In this document: positions 45,345-54,783 of the stretch, in pieces
Layout: each line of letters starts with the position of its first letter
How positions within the stretch are numbered: the stretch's first letter is position 1
NCBI RefSeq assembly: GCF_900104605.1
Contig: NZ_LT629960.1
Coordinates: 496,001-560,000, forward strand
Source of the DNA: Tidjanibacter massiliensis
GTDB lineage: Bacteria; Bacteroidota; Bacteroidia; Bacteroidales; Rikenellaceae
Length of the DNA stretch: 64,000 nt
Direction of reading: 5' to 3'
The notes under the pieces: model-generated
The model's database searches: none
Told to the model about the DNA's origin: nothing
What the model saw: the letters and a program-made list of their open reading frames with translations, nothing else
Made by a program: the position numbers and the translations under genes

Positions 45345-46061
45345 ATGACAAAACTGAGTGTAAATATAAACAAGATTGCCGTAATACGCAATTCGCGCGG
45401 AGGTAATCTCCCCGACGTGATAGAGGCGGCACGACGCATAGAGGGATTCGGAGCGCAGGGCATCACGGTACATCCGCGCCCCGATGAACGTCATATCCGT
45501 TATAGCGACGTGAGGGAACTCAAGCGGGTGGTGACGACGGAGTTCAACATAGAGGGCAATCCGTTCGACCCGTTCGTGGAGCTGGTGATGGAGGTGGTGC
45601 CTACGCAGGTGACGCTGGTGCCCGACGCGCATGACGCGATTACCTCGAATGCCGGCTGGAATACGGTGAAATACCGGGATTACCTGCGTTCGCGGGCGGA
45701 TTTGTTCCACAGCAGGGGCATCCGAGTCTCAATATTCGTCAATCCCGATGTGGAGATGGTGCGCGGGGCCGCTGAATGCGGTGCCGACCGGGTGGAACTC
45801 TATACGGAAGGGTATGCGTCAGCGTATCCCTCGAACCCTGAAGCGGCCGTACGCGATTATGTGGCGGCAGCGGAGGAAGCCCGCCGGCTCGGTCTCGGAC
45901 TCAATGCCGGGCATGACCTGAATCTCGATAATCTGCGTTATTTCATTTCGCGCATTCCCTTTACCGACGAAGTCTCTATAGGCCATGCGCTCATTTCCGA
46001 TGCGCTCTACTACGGTCTGGAACGTACGGTGGCGATGTATCTCGACAGGGTGAAGGGATGA
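45345..46061 (+). CDS. pdxJ: Pyridoxine 5'-phosphate synthase
   Basis: This 238-residue PdxJ condenses 3-amino-2-oxopropyl phosphate with 1-deoxyxylulose 5-phosphate in vitamin B6 synthesis. Motifs: [34 protein letters not shown], and the C-terminal [11 protein letters not shown]. It is followed 19 bp downstream by the CCA-type enzyme and is divergent from nadK. Confidence 0.95.
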   Translation: MTKLSVNINKIAVIRNSRGGNLPDVIEAARRIEGFGAQGITVHPRPDERHIRYSDVRELKRVVTTEFNIEGNPFDPFVELVMEVVPTQVTLVPDAHDAITSNAGWNTVKYRDYLRSRADLFHSRGIRVSIFVNPDVEMVRGAAECGADRVELYTEGYASAYPSNPEAAVRDYVAAAEEARRLGLGLNAGHDLNLDNLRYFISRIPFTDEVSIGHALISDALYYGLERTVAMYLDRVKG

Positions 46062-46080
46062 TGGATATAATAGTGAGTAA

Positions 46081-47484
46081 ATGACTGAACCGCTCTCGCT
46101 TCCCGTTTTCAGGAAGATTTCCCGTATAGTGGACGGCATGGGTCTGAGGGCCTATGTGATAGGGGGATATGTGCGCGATTATTATCTTTGTCGTCCGTGC
46201 ACGGATATCGACGTGGTCGTCGTGGGAAGCGGCATCGATGTAGCTGAAGCCTTGGCTCGGGAGACAGGCTCCAATGTGACGGTTTTCAAGACGTTCGGTA
46301 CAGCTATGCTCCGTACGGAAGGAATAGAGGTGGAGTTCGTCGGTGCCCGAAAGGAGTCCTATTCGAGGGATTCCCGCAAACCGGTCGTGGAGGCGGGTAC
46401 CCTGCGCGACGACCAACTGCGGCGTGACTTTACCATCAATGCGCTGGCCTGGTCGCTCAACGGCGATACGTTCGGAGAGTTGGAAGACCCGTTCGGCGGC
46501 ATGGAAGATATGCGTGAGCACATCATCCGGACTCCCTGCGATCCCGACATCACCTTCTCCGACGACCCGTTGCGGATGATGCGGGCCGTGCGGTTCGCCG
46601 CTCAGCTGGGTTTCGATATAGCGCCGGAGACCTTCGAGGCCATCGAACGCAACAGGGAGCGTATCCGGATAGTTTCCCGCGAGCGCATTATTACCGAGAT
46701 AAACAAGATAGTCCTTTCTCCGGTGCCCTCCATCGGTTTCGAACTGATGGATATGACCGGTCTGTTGCCTCTTGTATTTCCTGAGATGAGTCGGCTTAAA
46801 GGCGTGGAAAAGGTGGGATTGCACGGACATAAAGATAACTTCACTCATACACTGAAGGTATTGGACAACGTGGCACTCAACAGCGACAGCCTGTGGCTCC
46901 GCTGGGCGGCTATTCTTCACGATATCGGCAAGCCGGCAACGAAAGCTTACGACCCTGCGGCGGGGTGGACGTTTCACGGACATGAGGTGGTGGGGGCGCG
47001 TATGGTGCCGGATATATTCCGCCGGATGAAACTGCCGTTGAACGACCGGATGAAATATGTGCGCAAACTCGTTCTGCTCCATCTGCGTCCCCAAATACTC
47101 TCGGACGACGTGGTGACCGATTCGGCCGTCCGTCGGCTGTTGTTCGAGGCGGGAGACGATATCGACGACCTGATGACGCTCTGTGAGGCCGACATCACTT
47201 CGGGAGACGAACGGAAGGTGAAGCGTTACCTGAAGAACTTTGCCGTTGTGCATCGGAAACTCAGGGAGATAGAGGAGAAAGACCGGGTGCGGAATTTCCA
47301 GCCGCCCGTATCGGGGGAACTGATTATGGAGACGTACGGGATTCCTCCCTGTCGTATAGTGGGAGAAATCAAGGATGAGATAAAGGAGGCGATTCTCGAC
47401 GGCCGTATAGCCAACGATTACGGTCAAGCTTACGCCATGATGGAGGAACTGGCGGCCCGGCATGGGTTGAAAAGGCGGGAGTAA
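46081..47484 (+). CDS. CCA-adding-type tRNA nucleotidyltransferase with HD domain
   Basis: This 467-residue class II nucleotidyltransferase has GGYVRD (28-33), metal-binding TDIDVVV (D42, D44), RRDFTINAL and the following helical RNA-binding region, then an HD hydrolase domain (ILHDIGKP, about 280). Such proteins add CCA to tRNA 3' ends, which suits this tRNA-Gly without encoded CCA; an A-adding or poly(A) polymerase role cannot be excluded from sequence alone. Normal length. Confidence 0.88.
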   Translation: MTEPLSLPVFRKISRIVDGMGLRAYVIGGYVRDYYLCRPCTDIDVVVVGSGIDVAEALARETGSNVTVFKTFGTAMLRTEGIEVEFVGARKESYSRDSRKPVVEAGTLRDDQLRRDFTINALAWSLNGDTFGELEDPFGGMEDMREHIIRTPCDPDITFSDDPLRMMRAVRFAAQLGFDIAPETFEAIERNRERIRIVSRERIITEINKIVLSPVPSIGFELMDMTGLLPLVFPEMSRLKGVEKVGLHGHKDNFTHTLKVLDNVALNSDSLWLRWAAILHDIGKPATKAYDPAAGWTFHGHEVVGARMVPDIFRRMKLPLNDRMKYVRKLVLLHLRPQILSDDVVTDSAVRRLLFEAGDDIDDLMTLCEADITSGDERKVKRYLKNFAVVHRKLREIEEKDRVRNFQPPVSGELIMETYGIPPCRIVGEIKDEIKEAILDGRIANDYGQAYAMMEELAARHGLKRRE

Positions 47485-47519
47485 TCCGCTTTGCGGCCGC
47501 ATGGGCTGAGACCAAGGCA

Positions 47520-47552
47520 AACGGGGCGGAACAGCGATTGTTCCGCCCCGTT
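47520..47552 (+). terminator. Hairpin between convergent genes
   Basis: AACGGGGCGGAACA (47520-47533) and TGTTCCGCCCCGTT (47539-47552) form a 14-bp stem. It lies between the CCA-type gene (+) and the barrel gene (-). T-tracts are weak. Confidence 0.55.
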
Positions 47553-47573
47553 GCTATTGTCGGTGCTGTCGTG

Positions 47574-48230
47574 TCAGAATCTCAGACCGACAGAGAGGCT
47601 CATGGAAGCGAGGCTGAGCGGTGTGTCCAGTTGGGTGTAGCCTAGTTTTCGGCCTCCGGACCGTATTGAAAGGTTCGATACCGAGCTTGAGAAGAGCGAG
47701 TATCTGAAATCCCAGCCTTTGATATGGTAGCCGAACGAAAGTTTGACGCCCCAGGTGTCTGCGTGTCCCCGGAGGTTTTTGAAGCCCGCCACATCGATGT
47801 CTCGCATCAGTTCGTTGTAATTGACGTATCCGATGGTGATTTCTTCGTACAGTGTGCCTCCGTTCCGTAGAGGTTGCAGGAAGGTCAGTGCGGGCGCTAT
47901 GTAGATGGTGTGGATTCTGGTCTTCGCGGTTTCGGTGGAGTTGATTCGGGAGGTCATCGAATAGGTAGTCCATTCGGCCTGAATGCCCAGTGCGACAGGA
48001 CGGTTCTTGATTATGCGGTTGATATCCGCACCGAGCTTGAAGCCGGAGCGTGAGCCGAACCGATTGACGATGGAGGGGTCGGGCCGGCCCATGCGGAAAC
48101 TGTATCCGATGAAGATGTCGCCGAACCACTCTTTTCGTGGAGTTTCCTGAGCGGTAGTCGGCGGTAGCTGGGCCTTGAGCGGAACGGTTGTAAACACCGC
48201 CAGAAGACAGAGCGGGAGAAGTTTGTTCAT
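47574..48230 (-). CDS. Outer membrane beta-barrel protein, unknown role
   Basis: This 218-residue protein has a signal peptide (LLPLCLLAVFTTVPLKAQ) and alternating strands ending in a phenylalanine (SLSVGLRF), typical of small outer membrane barrels. The strands contain FIGYSFRMGRP and FKLGADINRII. A consensus promoter box precedes it (48284-48277, TATCTTTG). No binding function can be read from the sequence. Confidence 0.75.
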   Translation of the reverse strand: MNKLLPLCLLAVFTTVPLKAQLPPTTAQETPRKEWFGDIFIGYSFRMGRPDPSIVNRFGSRSGFKLGADINRIIKNRPVALGIQAEWTTYSMTSRINSTETAKTRIHTIYIAPALTFLQPLRNGGTLYEEITIGYVNYNELMRDIDVAGFKNLRGHADTWGVKLSFGYHIKGWDFRYSLFSSSVSNLSIRSGGRKLGYTQLDTPLSLASMSLSVGLRF

Positions 48231-48276
48231 TGCGGTTGTGTTTTTGGGTTTGTGTCTCGGGAAATATTCCCTGTTT

Positions 48277-48284
48277 CAAAGATA
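48277..48284 (-). promoter_or_regulatory. -7 box (TATCTTTG) for the barrel gene
   Basis: Minus-strand TATCTTTG, 46 bp before the start at 48230. Perfect match to the -7 consensus. Confidence 0.5.
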
Positions 48285-48409
48285 ATATTTTTCGGTCTGA
48301 ATAGGATATACACGTATTGTTTTTTCATGTTGTTGCTGGACCGGGTATGGAAGTCGAGGCCGCATGCGTCCGGAAAATGTTTGGTATGCGGTTTGAACAA
48401 CCTTGGTGA

Positions 48410-49186
48410 ATGAAGCAATGGCTAAAACAGGTTATTATGGAGAAGGAAAAGGTACAGCGCGGAAGCCGCAGGGCGGATTCCGGTTTTCGCATCACGGTCA
48501 GCAGCAAGGGCCCCGTGCTCATATTCGGCAGGCCGCCGCTGGCGCAGCAGTTCATCATGCCGAACGACCGGGGAGAGAGTTGGGAGTTCGCCGAAGGAGA
48601 GCATTACTCTACCGACGACCAGCCGACGGCCTTGTGTCGCTGTGGGGCATCGAAGAAGAAGCCTTACTGCGACGGTTCTCATATGCGTGCGGAGTGGGAC
48701 CCGCGTCTGACCGCCTCCTCGGAGGGGTTGCTCGAGGGGGCCGAAACGTTCGGAGGACCGGAACTCAAACTGACCGACAATGAGAATTTCTGTGTGTTCG
48801 CCCGCTTCTGCGATGCCGGCGGCCGTGTATGGAATCTGGTCGGAATCTCGGACGATGCGGATGCCAAGACTCTTGCTGTACGGGAGGCGAACATGTGTCC
48901 CGGCGGTCGTTTGAGTGCATGGGAGAATCGGACGGGGGAGCCGTATGAACCCGATTACGCACCGTCGTTGGGGCTGATAGAGGACCCGGCCCTCGGCGTG
49001 AGCGGCGGACTGTGGGTACGCGGCGGTATTCCGGTACAGACGCAGGAGGGGATGGCATATGAGATTCGTAATCGGGTGGTGCTTTGTCGCTGCGGGGCAT
49101 CGAAGAACAAACCGTTCTGCGACGGTTCGCATGCGGCCGTGAAGTTCCGGGACGGACTCGCTTCGGAACCGAACGGGAAACGGTGA
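48410..49186 (+). CDS. Double-CDGSH iron-sulfur protein
   Basis: This protein (258 residues from ATG 48410; ATG 48437 gives 249) has two CDGSH motifs, CRCGASKKKPYCDGSH (about 75) and CRCGASKNKPFCDGSH (about 225). Each motif supplies three cysteines and one histidine for a 2Fe-2S cluster. The region between them contains ENFCVFARFCDAGGRVWNLV and CPGG and may be a third, cysteine-containing module. Roles suggested for CDGSH proteins are redox or iron-sulfur storage, unproved here. It overlaps nothing and converges on rho. Confidence 0.88.
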   Translation: MKQWLKQVIMEKEKVQRGSRRADSGFRITVSSKGPVLIFGRPPLAQQFIMPNDRGESWEFAEGEHYSTDDQPTALCRCGASKKKPYCDGSHMRAEWDPRLTASSEGLLEGAETFGGPELKLTDNENFCVFARFCDAGGRVWNLVGISDDADAKTLAVREANMCPGGRLSAWENRTGEPYEPDYAPSLGLIEDPALGVSGGLWVRGGIPVQTQEGMAYEIRNRVVLCRCGASKNKPFCDGSHAAVKFRDGLASEPNGKR

Positions 49187-49232
49187 CGGAAACGATGGTA
49201 TTCGGAGGCACGCTTCGGATGTCTGGGAGAAG

Positions 49233-49274
49233 ATACGACAGGGGCGGGATTACATCATCCCGCCCCTGTCGTAT
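49233..49274 (-). terminator. Long hairpin between the CDGSH gene and rho
   Basis: 18-bp perfect arms (ATACGACAGGGGCGGGAT at 49233-49250 and the complement at 49257-49274), loop of 6 nt. It can stop transcripts from both directions. Confidence 0.6.
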
Positions 49275-49298
49275 GATATGCGAACCTGCATGGCCGTG

Positions 49299-50972
49299 TT
49301 ATTTGTTCATCGTGACCAGCAGTTCTTCGTTGTTCCGGGTGTGTTCCATGTGCTTTATCATCTCCTCCATGGCCTCCACCGAATTCATGTCGGCGAGGTA
49401 ACGGCGCAGTATCCATGTCTTTTGCAGGACATCCTTGCTCAGCAGTAGGTCTTCGCGGCGGGTTCCCGATGCGACCACATCGACGGCCGGATAGATACGT
49501 TTGTTGGCCAGTTTCCGGTCGAGCTGCAGCTCCATGTTGCCTGTTCCCTTGAACTCCTCGAAGATGACTTCGTCCATTTTGGAACCCGTGTCTATCAGGG
49601 CGGTGGCGATGATGGTCAGCGAACCGCGCTCTTCGGTGTTCCTTGCGGCGCCGAAGAAGCGTTTGGGCTTGTGCAGGGCGTTGGCGTCCACACCGCCGGA
49701 GAGCACCTTTCCCGATGCGGGCTGTACAGTGTTGTACGCCCTTGCGAGACGGGTGATGGAGTCGAGGAAGATGACAACGTCGTGTCCGCACTCCACCATG
49801 CGTTTGGCCTTGTCGAGCACCATTTCGGCCACTTTGACGTGGCGGGAGGCCTGTTCGTCGAACGTGGAGGCCACGACCTCCGCCTTGACGTTGCGGGCCA
49901 TTTCGGTCACCTCCTCCGGGCGTTCGTCTATCAGCAGGACAATCATGTAAACTTCCGGATGGTTGTCGGCGATGGCGTTGGCGATACTCTGCAGGAGTAC
50001 CGTCTTGCCGGTCTTCGGCTGTGCCACGATGAGACCGCGCTGTCCCTTGCCTATCGGGGCGAAAAGGTCTACGATACGGGTGGAAGTATTGTTGTGGCCG
50101 TTGCCCGTGAGGGTGAATTTTTCGTTCGGGAAGAGGGGGGTCATGTACTCGAACTGCATCCTGTCGCGGATGAATTCGGGGCTGAGCCCGTTTATTTCGA
50201 TGGCCTTTACCAGCGGGAAATACTTTTCTCCCTCTTTGGGCGGTCGGATGATGCCCTTTACCGTATCGCCGGGTTTGAGACCGAATGTCTTGATTTGCGA
50301 AGAGGCTACGTAGATGTCGTCCGGGGAGTTAAGGTAGTTGTAGTCGGGCGAACGGAGGAAACCGTAGCCGTCGGGCATGATTTCCAGAACGCCTTCGCCC
50401 TCCACGAAACCGATATTGGCATCTTCCGGAGTGGGAGTGTAACGGTCGGCCTGCCGCTGTTGGTCGTTCGGGGAGGATGGCTGATGGGGTCGGGGAGTTC
50501 TGACGGCCTGAGGCCTTGTCGGGTACTCCGTGCGCTGCGGCTGGAGGGGCTGTTGTACTGCGACGGGTATTTCCGGAACAGCTGTCGCGTCGGCCGGTTC
50601 TGCGGGAAGCGTCTCGCCGGCTGTTTCCTGCGGTTGCTGTACCGTTTTGCGGGGCCTGCCCCGCCGTGGTTTTTCGGTCTCCTGTACCGTCTCTTCGCCG
50701 TCGTTGCGGTTTGCTGTCGCCTCGGCCGTCTCCCTGGCATCCGTCGCTGCGGAGGATTGCCGGACAGGAGTGTTGTTTAGGAGACGCTGTCTTTTCGGCT
50801 TTGGTTCCGGGGATTCGCCGGCCGGGCCGACCGGTTCGTCGCTGCGCGGGCCGATGATGGCCTGTATGAGCTCGTCCTTTTTCATCTGCGTCGTGCTCCG
50901 GATGCCGAGCGACTTGGCTATTTCGCGCAGTTGTATAATGCTTTTGCCCTGTAATGCATCGAAATCTTGCAT
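49299..50972 (-). CDS. rho: Transcription termination factor Rho with a disordered insertion
   Basis: Rho of 557 residues. The N-terminal helical domain ([18 protein letters not shown]) is followed by a long polar, proline- and glutamine-rich stretch (about 42-183), then the RNA-binding domain ([15 protein letters not shown]) and the hexameric ATPase with QPKTGKT and LLIDERPEE. Long disordered Rho insertions are reported in Bacteroides, where they support condensate formation. The start is put at ATG 50972, after the promoter TATCTTTG (51055-51048). Confidence 0.95.
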   Translation of the reverse strand: MQDFDALQGKSIIQLREIAKSLGIRSTTQMKKDELIQAIIGPRSDEPVGPAGESPEPKPKRQRLLNNTPVRQSSAATDARETAEATANRNDGEETVQETEKPRRGRPRKTVQQPQETAGETLPAEPADATAVPEIPVAVQQPLQPQRTEYPTRPQAVRTPRPHQPSSPNDQQRQADRYTPTPEDANIGFVEGEGVLEIMPDGYGFLRSPDYNYLNSPDDIYVASSQIKTFGLKPGDTVKGIIRPPKEGEKYFPLVKAIEINGLSPEFIRDRMQFEYMTPLFPNEKFTLTGNGHNNTSTRIVDLFAPIGKGQRGLIVAQPKTGKTVLLQSIANAIADNHPEVYMIVLLIDERPEEVTEMARNVKAEVVASTFDEQASRHVKVAEMVLDKAKRMVECGHDVVIFLDSITRLARAYNTVQPASGKVLSGGVDANALHKPKRFFGAARNTEERGSLTIIATALIDTGSKMDEVIFEEFKGTGNMELQLDRKLANKRIYPAVDVVASGTRREDLLLSKDVLQKTWILRRYLADMNSVEAMEEMIKHMEHTRNNEELLVTMNK

Positions 50973-51047
50973 GTGGAAGATTGAAATGTAAATTTTCAGA
51001 TTAAATGCCGGCGGCATGCCGGCGAACAGGTTTTTGAATGATTACCG

Positions 51048-51055
51048 CAAAGATA
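51048..51055 (-). promoter_or_regulatory. Promoter -7 box (TATCTTTG) for rho
   Basis: Minus-strand TATCTTTG with a TTG 18 bp further upstream, about 75 bp from the start. This would leave a leader of around 70 nt. Confidence 0.55.
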
Positions 51056-51088
51056 GGAACTTTTTTCAATCGGCAATCGGCAGCGGTC

Positions 51089-51838
51089 TCAATCGTGCAT
51101 TTTTTTCAGCAGTCGTGCGAGGTCTTCGGGTGTGTCTATGCCTATCGTCTCGGAGGATACCAGGCCGACCTTTATCCTGTAACCGTTTTCGAGCCAGCGC
51201 AGTTGTTCGAGCGATTCGGCCTTTTCAAGCATACCTTGAGGCAGTCGGGTTATCTCGTGCAGGATGTCGCTCCGGTAACCGTAAATGCCGATATGTTTGA
51301 GATACGTGTGGCGCGACGACCATTCGGACTGTTCCGCACCGCGGATATAAGGGATGACGCTGCGGCTGAAGTAGAGGGCATAGCCGTCCCGTGAGAGGGT
51401 TATCTTCGGAGTGTTGGGATTGAAGATGTCGTCGCCCGGTTTCATGGGGTAGGCGAGGGTGGCGATTTCGGCTCCCGGGACGTCCAGGGCATCGCGCAGG
51501 CTCGTCAGGTGTTCTGTCGAGATGAAAGGCTCGTCGCCTTGTACGTTGATGACCGCGTCGAACGCCGTCCCGGTCGTTTTGCTGTATTTATCGAGGGCTT
51601 CGGCGCAGCGGTCGGTTCCGCTCCGGTGGTCGGGTGACGTCATGACGGCGCAGCCGCCGAACCTGTCCACGGCCTCGGCGATGCGTGTATCGTCCGTGGC
51701 GACGCAGCAGTGTTCGAACACCTGCGACGTGCGTTCGTAGACGTGTTGTATCATGGGTTTGCCCTGGATGTCGGCGAGCGGTTTCCCCGGGAAACGCGTC
51801 GATGCGTAACGGGCCGGAATGATGGCTATGAATTTCAT
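51089..51838 (-). CDS. kdsB: 3-deoxy-manno-octulosonate cytidylyltransferase
   Basis: This 249-residue enzyme activates Kdo as CMP-Kdo for lipid A-core synthesis. It starts MKFIAIIPARYASTRFPGKP, contains VINVQGDEPFI and ends with the family GIDTPEDL. The start at ATG 51838 is standard; the longer frame would overlap the divergent promoter boxes. Divergent from the LuxC-like gene. Confidence 0.93.
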   Translation of the reverse strand: MKFIAIIPARYASTRFPGKPLADIQGKPMIQHVYERTSQVFEHCCVATDDTRIAEAVDRFGGCAVMTSPDHRSGTDRCAEALDKYSKTTGTAFDAVINVQGDEPFISTEHLTSLRDALDVPGAEIATLAYPMKPGDDIFNPNTPKITLSRDGYALYFSRSVIPYIRGAEQSEWSSRHTYLKHIGIYGYRSDILHEITRLPQGMLEKAESLEQLRWLENGYRIKVGLVSSETIGIDTPEDLARLLKKMHD

Positions 51839-51860
51839 GGGTTTCCTGTTTTGCAAAGGA

Positions 51861-51907
51861 CAAATATACGTTTTTTCAGGCAGCGGTGCGGGTTTTTTGT
51901 AAATTTG
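51861..51907. promoter_or_regulatory. Divergent -7 boxes between kdsB and the reductase gene
   Basis: TATATTTG on the minus strand (51868-51861) faces kdsB; TAAATTTG on the plus strand (51900-51907) faces the acyl-CoA reductase gene, whose ATG is only 8 bp later, so that message would be nearly leaderless. Confidence 0.5.
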
Positions 51908-51914
51908 CGGGGTC

Positions 51915-52949
51915 ATGGGAAAACCGGCGGCATATTACACGGAGCTCTTCGCCCGGTTGGGCGGGCTGTTGGAGGGGTTCGGCACCGTGCCGGAGACACG
52001 GGCGGTGGCGGAAGCCGCCGTTGCCGCCAATCCGTGGTTTACCCTTTCCGATGTGGTGTTCTCCGTCGATGCCGTGCGGCGGAACATGCTCGATGCCGCG
52101 GTATCGGCCCGGTGGCTTTCGTATTATGGGGCGAACGAGCGTACGGTACGCAGCCGTGTGGCGGTCATCATGGCGGGGAATATCCCGTTGGTGGGATTGT
52201 CCGACCTGTTGTGTGTCGTGGCTTCGGACTGTATTCCGTACATTAAGATGTCTTCCAAGGATTCGGTGCTGATGGAGTATGTCGTCGGCCTGTTGTGCGG
52301 GTTAGCGCCGGGGATACGGGTCGAACGCTATGTGCCGGAGGAGCGGTACGATGCGGCAATCGCTACGGGCAGCGACAATACGGGCCGGTATTTCCATGCC
52401 CTGTTCGACGGCATACCGTCCATCATAAGAGGAAGCCGCAGCTCGGTGGCATTGCTGACGGGGGAGGAGACCGACGGAGAGTTGCATGCGCTCGGTCGTG
52501 ATATCTTCCGTTATAGCGGGCTCGGCTGCCGCAATGTCAGTCTGGTATTCATTCCGCTGGATTACGACCTGGCCCGTTTCGTCCGGGCAGTGGCTCCCCC
52601 CGAGGAGGCGGTGAATCCCAAGTACCGTAACAATTACCGCAGTCTGCGGGCCAGGCTCCGGGCCGCAGGGGAGGATTTTTATGACGGCGGAACCTTCGTC
52701 GTGACCGTCGGCGACCGTTTTCCGGTGTCGCTCAGCAATATCGTGGCGTTTCGTTACGATAGGGCGGAGGAGGTGTACGGGTGGTTGGAGGCGAACGACG
52801 GTGCGGTGCAGTGCGTGGTGGGGCGGGATGTTGTCCATCCGAGGGCTGTCGGTTTCGGAGCGGCCCAGATGCCCTGGCCGTGGGATTATCCGGACGGTAC
52901 GGATGTCATGGCCTTTCTTCGTGCCTTGCCTGAACCGGGTAGCCGGTAA
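51915..52949 (+). CDS. LuxC-like acyl-CoA reductase domain protein
   Basis: This 344-residue protein resembles acyl-CoA reductase (LuxC) family members: VAVIMAGNIPLVGLSDL, then RSSVALLTGEE, and YSGLGCRNVS, whose cysteine (about residue 205) would form the acyl-enzyme. Aldehyde-dehydrogenase-like folds reduce acyl-CoA to aldehydes. No lux-type partners are nearby, so the substrate is unknown. Many Bacteroidetes have this gene next to housekeeping genes. Confidence 0.78.
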   Translation: MGKPAAYYTELFARLGGLLEGFGTVPETRAVAEAAVAANPWFTLSDVVFSVDAVRRNMLDAAVSARWLSYYGANERTVRSRVAVIMAGNIPLVGLSDLLCVVASDCIPYIKMSSKDSVLMEYVVGLLCGLAPGIRVERYVPEERYDAAIATGSDNTGRYFHALFDGIPSIIRGSRSSVALLTGEETDGELHALGRDIFRYSGLGCRNVSLVFIPLDYDLARFVRAVAPPEEAVNPKYRNNYRSLRARLRAAGEDFYDGGTFVVTVGDRFPVSLSNIVAFRYDRAEEVYGWLEANDGAVQCVVGRDVVHPRAVGFGAAQMPWPWDYPDGTDVMAFLRALPEPGSR

Positions 52950-52981
52950 CGATAATTGATTAAAAATAAATACCTTTTTGT

Positions 52982-53497
52982 ATGATTTTCAAGTTGAGGA
53001 TGCTCAGCGGCGAGACGGATGGTTTCGTCCGTGAATACGAAGTTCCGGAGAGTACGGACTTGTTGCAGTTGCACGACCTGGTTTGCGGCGACCTCGGTTA
53101 CGACCCGTTCAATTTCAGCTCTTTCTTTGCGGCGGATTCCGGATGGAACAAGCTGCAGGAATATACCCTCGAGGATATGCAGGACTGCGATGCGGGTATT
53201 GCCGCCCTGCCGATGGAGGGGACGAGGCTGTGCGACGTGTTGGCTTCCGGGGTGTCGCGGCTGATATTCGTTTTCGACATGCTCTCCGCCCGCGAGCTCT
53301 TTCTGGAAGTGGCCGATTTCAAGCCGGAGGAAGAGGCGGTACTTTATCCTCGGGTGGCCCTGTCGGTCGGTACGCCTCCGGCTCAGACGGGGGCGGGTAT
53401 CGAGGCGGACGAAGAGAACGACCCTTTCAGCGATATGATGGAGGAATTCGCCGATTTCGAGGGTACGGAAGACGATGGATTCGGCGATGATTTCTGA
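52982..53497 (+). CDS. PRiA4b ORF-3/TnpR-passenger-like protein
   Basis: This 171-residue acidic protein resembles the IS1096 passenger/pRiA4b ORF-3 family: a beta-rich N-terminal part (LMLSGETDGFVREYEV-like start), LQLHDLVCGDLGYDPFNFSSFF and YTLEDMQ. It is not a recombinase and no insertion-sequence ends are seen, so it should be read as a chromosomal homologue. The end overlaps miaA if miaA starts at 53475, suggesting co-expression. Confidence 0.7.
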   Translation: MIFKLRMLSGETDGFVREYEVPESTDLLQLHDLVCGDLGYDPFNFSSFFAADSGWNKLQEYTLEDMQDCDAGIAALPMEGTRLCDVLASGVSRLIFVFDMLSARELFLEVADFKPEEEAVLYPRVALSVGTPPAQTGAGIEADEENDPFSDMMEEFADFEGTEDDGFGDDF

Positions 53498-54401
53498 CAA
53501 GAGGGGAACGCTCGTGGTCGTGGCGGGGCCGACAGGCTCCGGGAAGACGGAGGTGGGGGTCGAACTCGCCCGTCGTTTGGGTGCGCCGATAATCTCTACC
53601 GATTCCCGGCAGGTATTCCGCGGGATGGCTGTCGGAACGGCGCAGCCCTCTGCAGAGCAGCAGGCTGCCGCTCTGCACTATTTTATCGCCGACCGCGAAG
53701 TGTCCGACGACTATAATGCGGGACGGTTTGAAGCGGAAGCGCTGGAACTGCTCGACAGGCTGTTCGTGACGCACGATTATGTGTTGGCCGTAGGTGGTTC
53801 CGGCCTCTACATCGATGCGCTTTGCCACGGATTCGATGCGCTGCCGCCGGCTGAACCGGCTCTGAGGGCGCAGCTTGAGGCTCGGCTGCGGGAGGAGGGA
53901 CTCGGGTCTTTGCTCGAAGAGCTTCGCCGGTTCGACCCGGTCTATTATGAATCGGTAGACCGCAGCAATCCGTCGCGTGTCCTGCGTGCCGTGGAGGTGT
54001 GCATTCAGACCGGCCGGCCCTATTCGGAACAGCGTTCGGGCGAGCTCAGGGAACGACCGTTCCGTATCCTGAAAATAGGGATAAAGGTGGGAAGGGAGGA
54101 GTTGTACGGGCGGATAGACCGCCGGGTGGACGGAATGCTTGCGTCGGGACTTGAGGAGGAGGCCCGACGGCTCTGGCCCTTGCGCGGGCTCAATGCGCTG
54201 ATGACGGTGGGGTACCGGGAAATGTTCGACTATTTCGACGGGAAAATCACGTACGACGAAGCGGTCAGACTGATTAAACGCAATTCACGCCGGTATGCCA
54301 AGAGGCAGATGACCTGGTTTCGCAGGGATGCGGAGATGGTGTGGTTCGGCCGGGATGAAATAAAAATGATGGAAAATTTCTGCAAAAAATTTGCAGAGTA
54401 A
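53487..54401 (+). CDS. miaA: tRNA dimethylallyltransferase
   Basis: MiaA (304 residues from ATG 53487; 308 from ATG 53475) adds a dimethylallyl group to A37 of tRNAs that read UNN codons. It has GPTGSGKT (about 14-21), STDSRQ and the following AVGTAQP, and VGGSGLYIDAL. Both candidate starts overlap the upstream gene end. It is followed by tRNA-Gly. Confidence 0.93.
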   Translation: MISDKRGTLVVVAGPTGSGKTEVGVELARRLGAPIISTDSRQVFRGMAVGTAQPSAEQQAAALHYFIADREVSDDYNAGRFEAEALELLDRLFVTHDYVLAVGGSGLYIDALCHGFDALPPAEPALRAQLEARLREEGLGSLLEELRRFDPVYYESVDRSNPSRVLRAVEVCIQTGRPYSEQRSGELRERPFRILKIGIKVGREELYGRIDRRVDGMLASGLEEEARRLWPLRGLNALMTVGYREMFDYFDGKITYDEAVRLIKRNSRRYAKRQMTWFRRDAEMVWFGRDEIKMMENFCKKFAE

Positions 54402-54462
54402 GAAATGTTGCCTATATTTGCACTCGCAAACCGGAAATGACCGGCCAAGTTCATGAAATAAT

Positions 54463-54535
54463 GCGGAAATAGCTCAGTTGGTAGAGCACAACCTTGCCAA
54501 GGTTGGGGTCGCGAGTTCGAGTCTCGTTTTCCGCT
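54463..54535 (+). tRNA. tRNA-Gly(GCC)
   Basis: A 73-nt cloverleaf: acceptor GCGGAAA pairs with TTTCCGC, D arm AGCTCAGTTGGTAGAGC, anticodon stem CAACC/GGTTG with loop TTGCCAA (GCC at 54496-54498) and T loop GTTCGAGTC. CCA is not encoded. An integrase gene lies 248 bp downstream, so the 3' end is a likely attachment site. Confidence 0.95.
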
Positions 54536-54569
54536 CTTGAAGCCTCTGAAAAGGAGTGTTTTAGGAAGC

Positions 54570-54606
54570 AAAAAGCCTTATGTATCAACGATATGTAAGG
54601 CTTTTT
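54570..54606 (+). terminator. Terminator after tRNA-Gly
   Basis: AAAAAGCCTTA (54570-54580) and its complement (54596-54606) form an 11-bp stem with further T's following. It ends the miaA/tRNA transcript. Confidence 0.6.
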
Positions 54607-54660
54607 CTTTTTCGGTCGGTGAATCGGAAAGCACCTGAAAGTACGTTTGCAAGACCTTAT

Positions 54661-54698
54661 TCGTGACCTGTTCCGCTGGGGTCTGAAAAAGGTCACGA
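54661..54698. repeat. 9-bp inverted repeat upstream of the integrase
   Basis: TCGTGACCT (54661-54669) and AGGTCACGA (54690-54698) with a 20-nt spacer, 86 bp before the integrase start. It may be an integrase or regulator binding site; nothing more can be seen. Confidence 0.35.
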
Positions 54699-54783
54699 TT
54701 CGGTCGTAATTCGCAGTATTGCAGTTGTTTGCTTTGCAATATCTCTATGCTGTAATCGTTTAACTTATTAAATTTTTGCAGCC

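Noticed and set aside
44246-45710. Longer nadK start (450 codons)
   Set aside because: The extension runs through the divergent pdxJ start region and lacks NAD kinase features; ATG 45245 gives the standard N-terminus.
52982-53497. Insertion sequence suggested by the TnpR-passenger similarity
   Set aside because: No transposase, terminal repeats or target duplications are visible, and the gene sits in a compact core cluster overlapping miaA.
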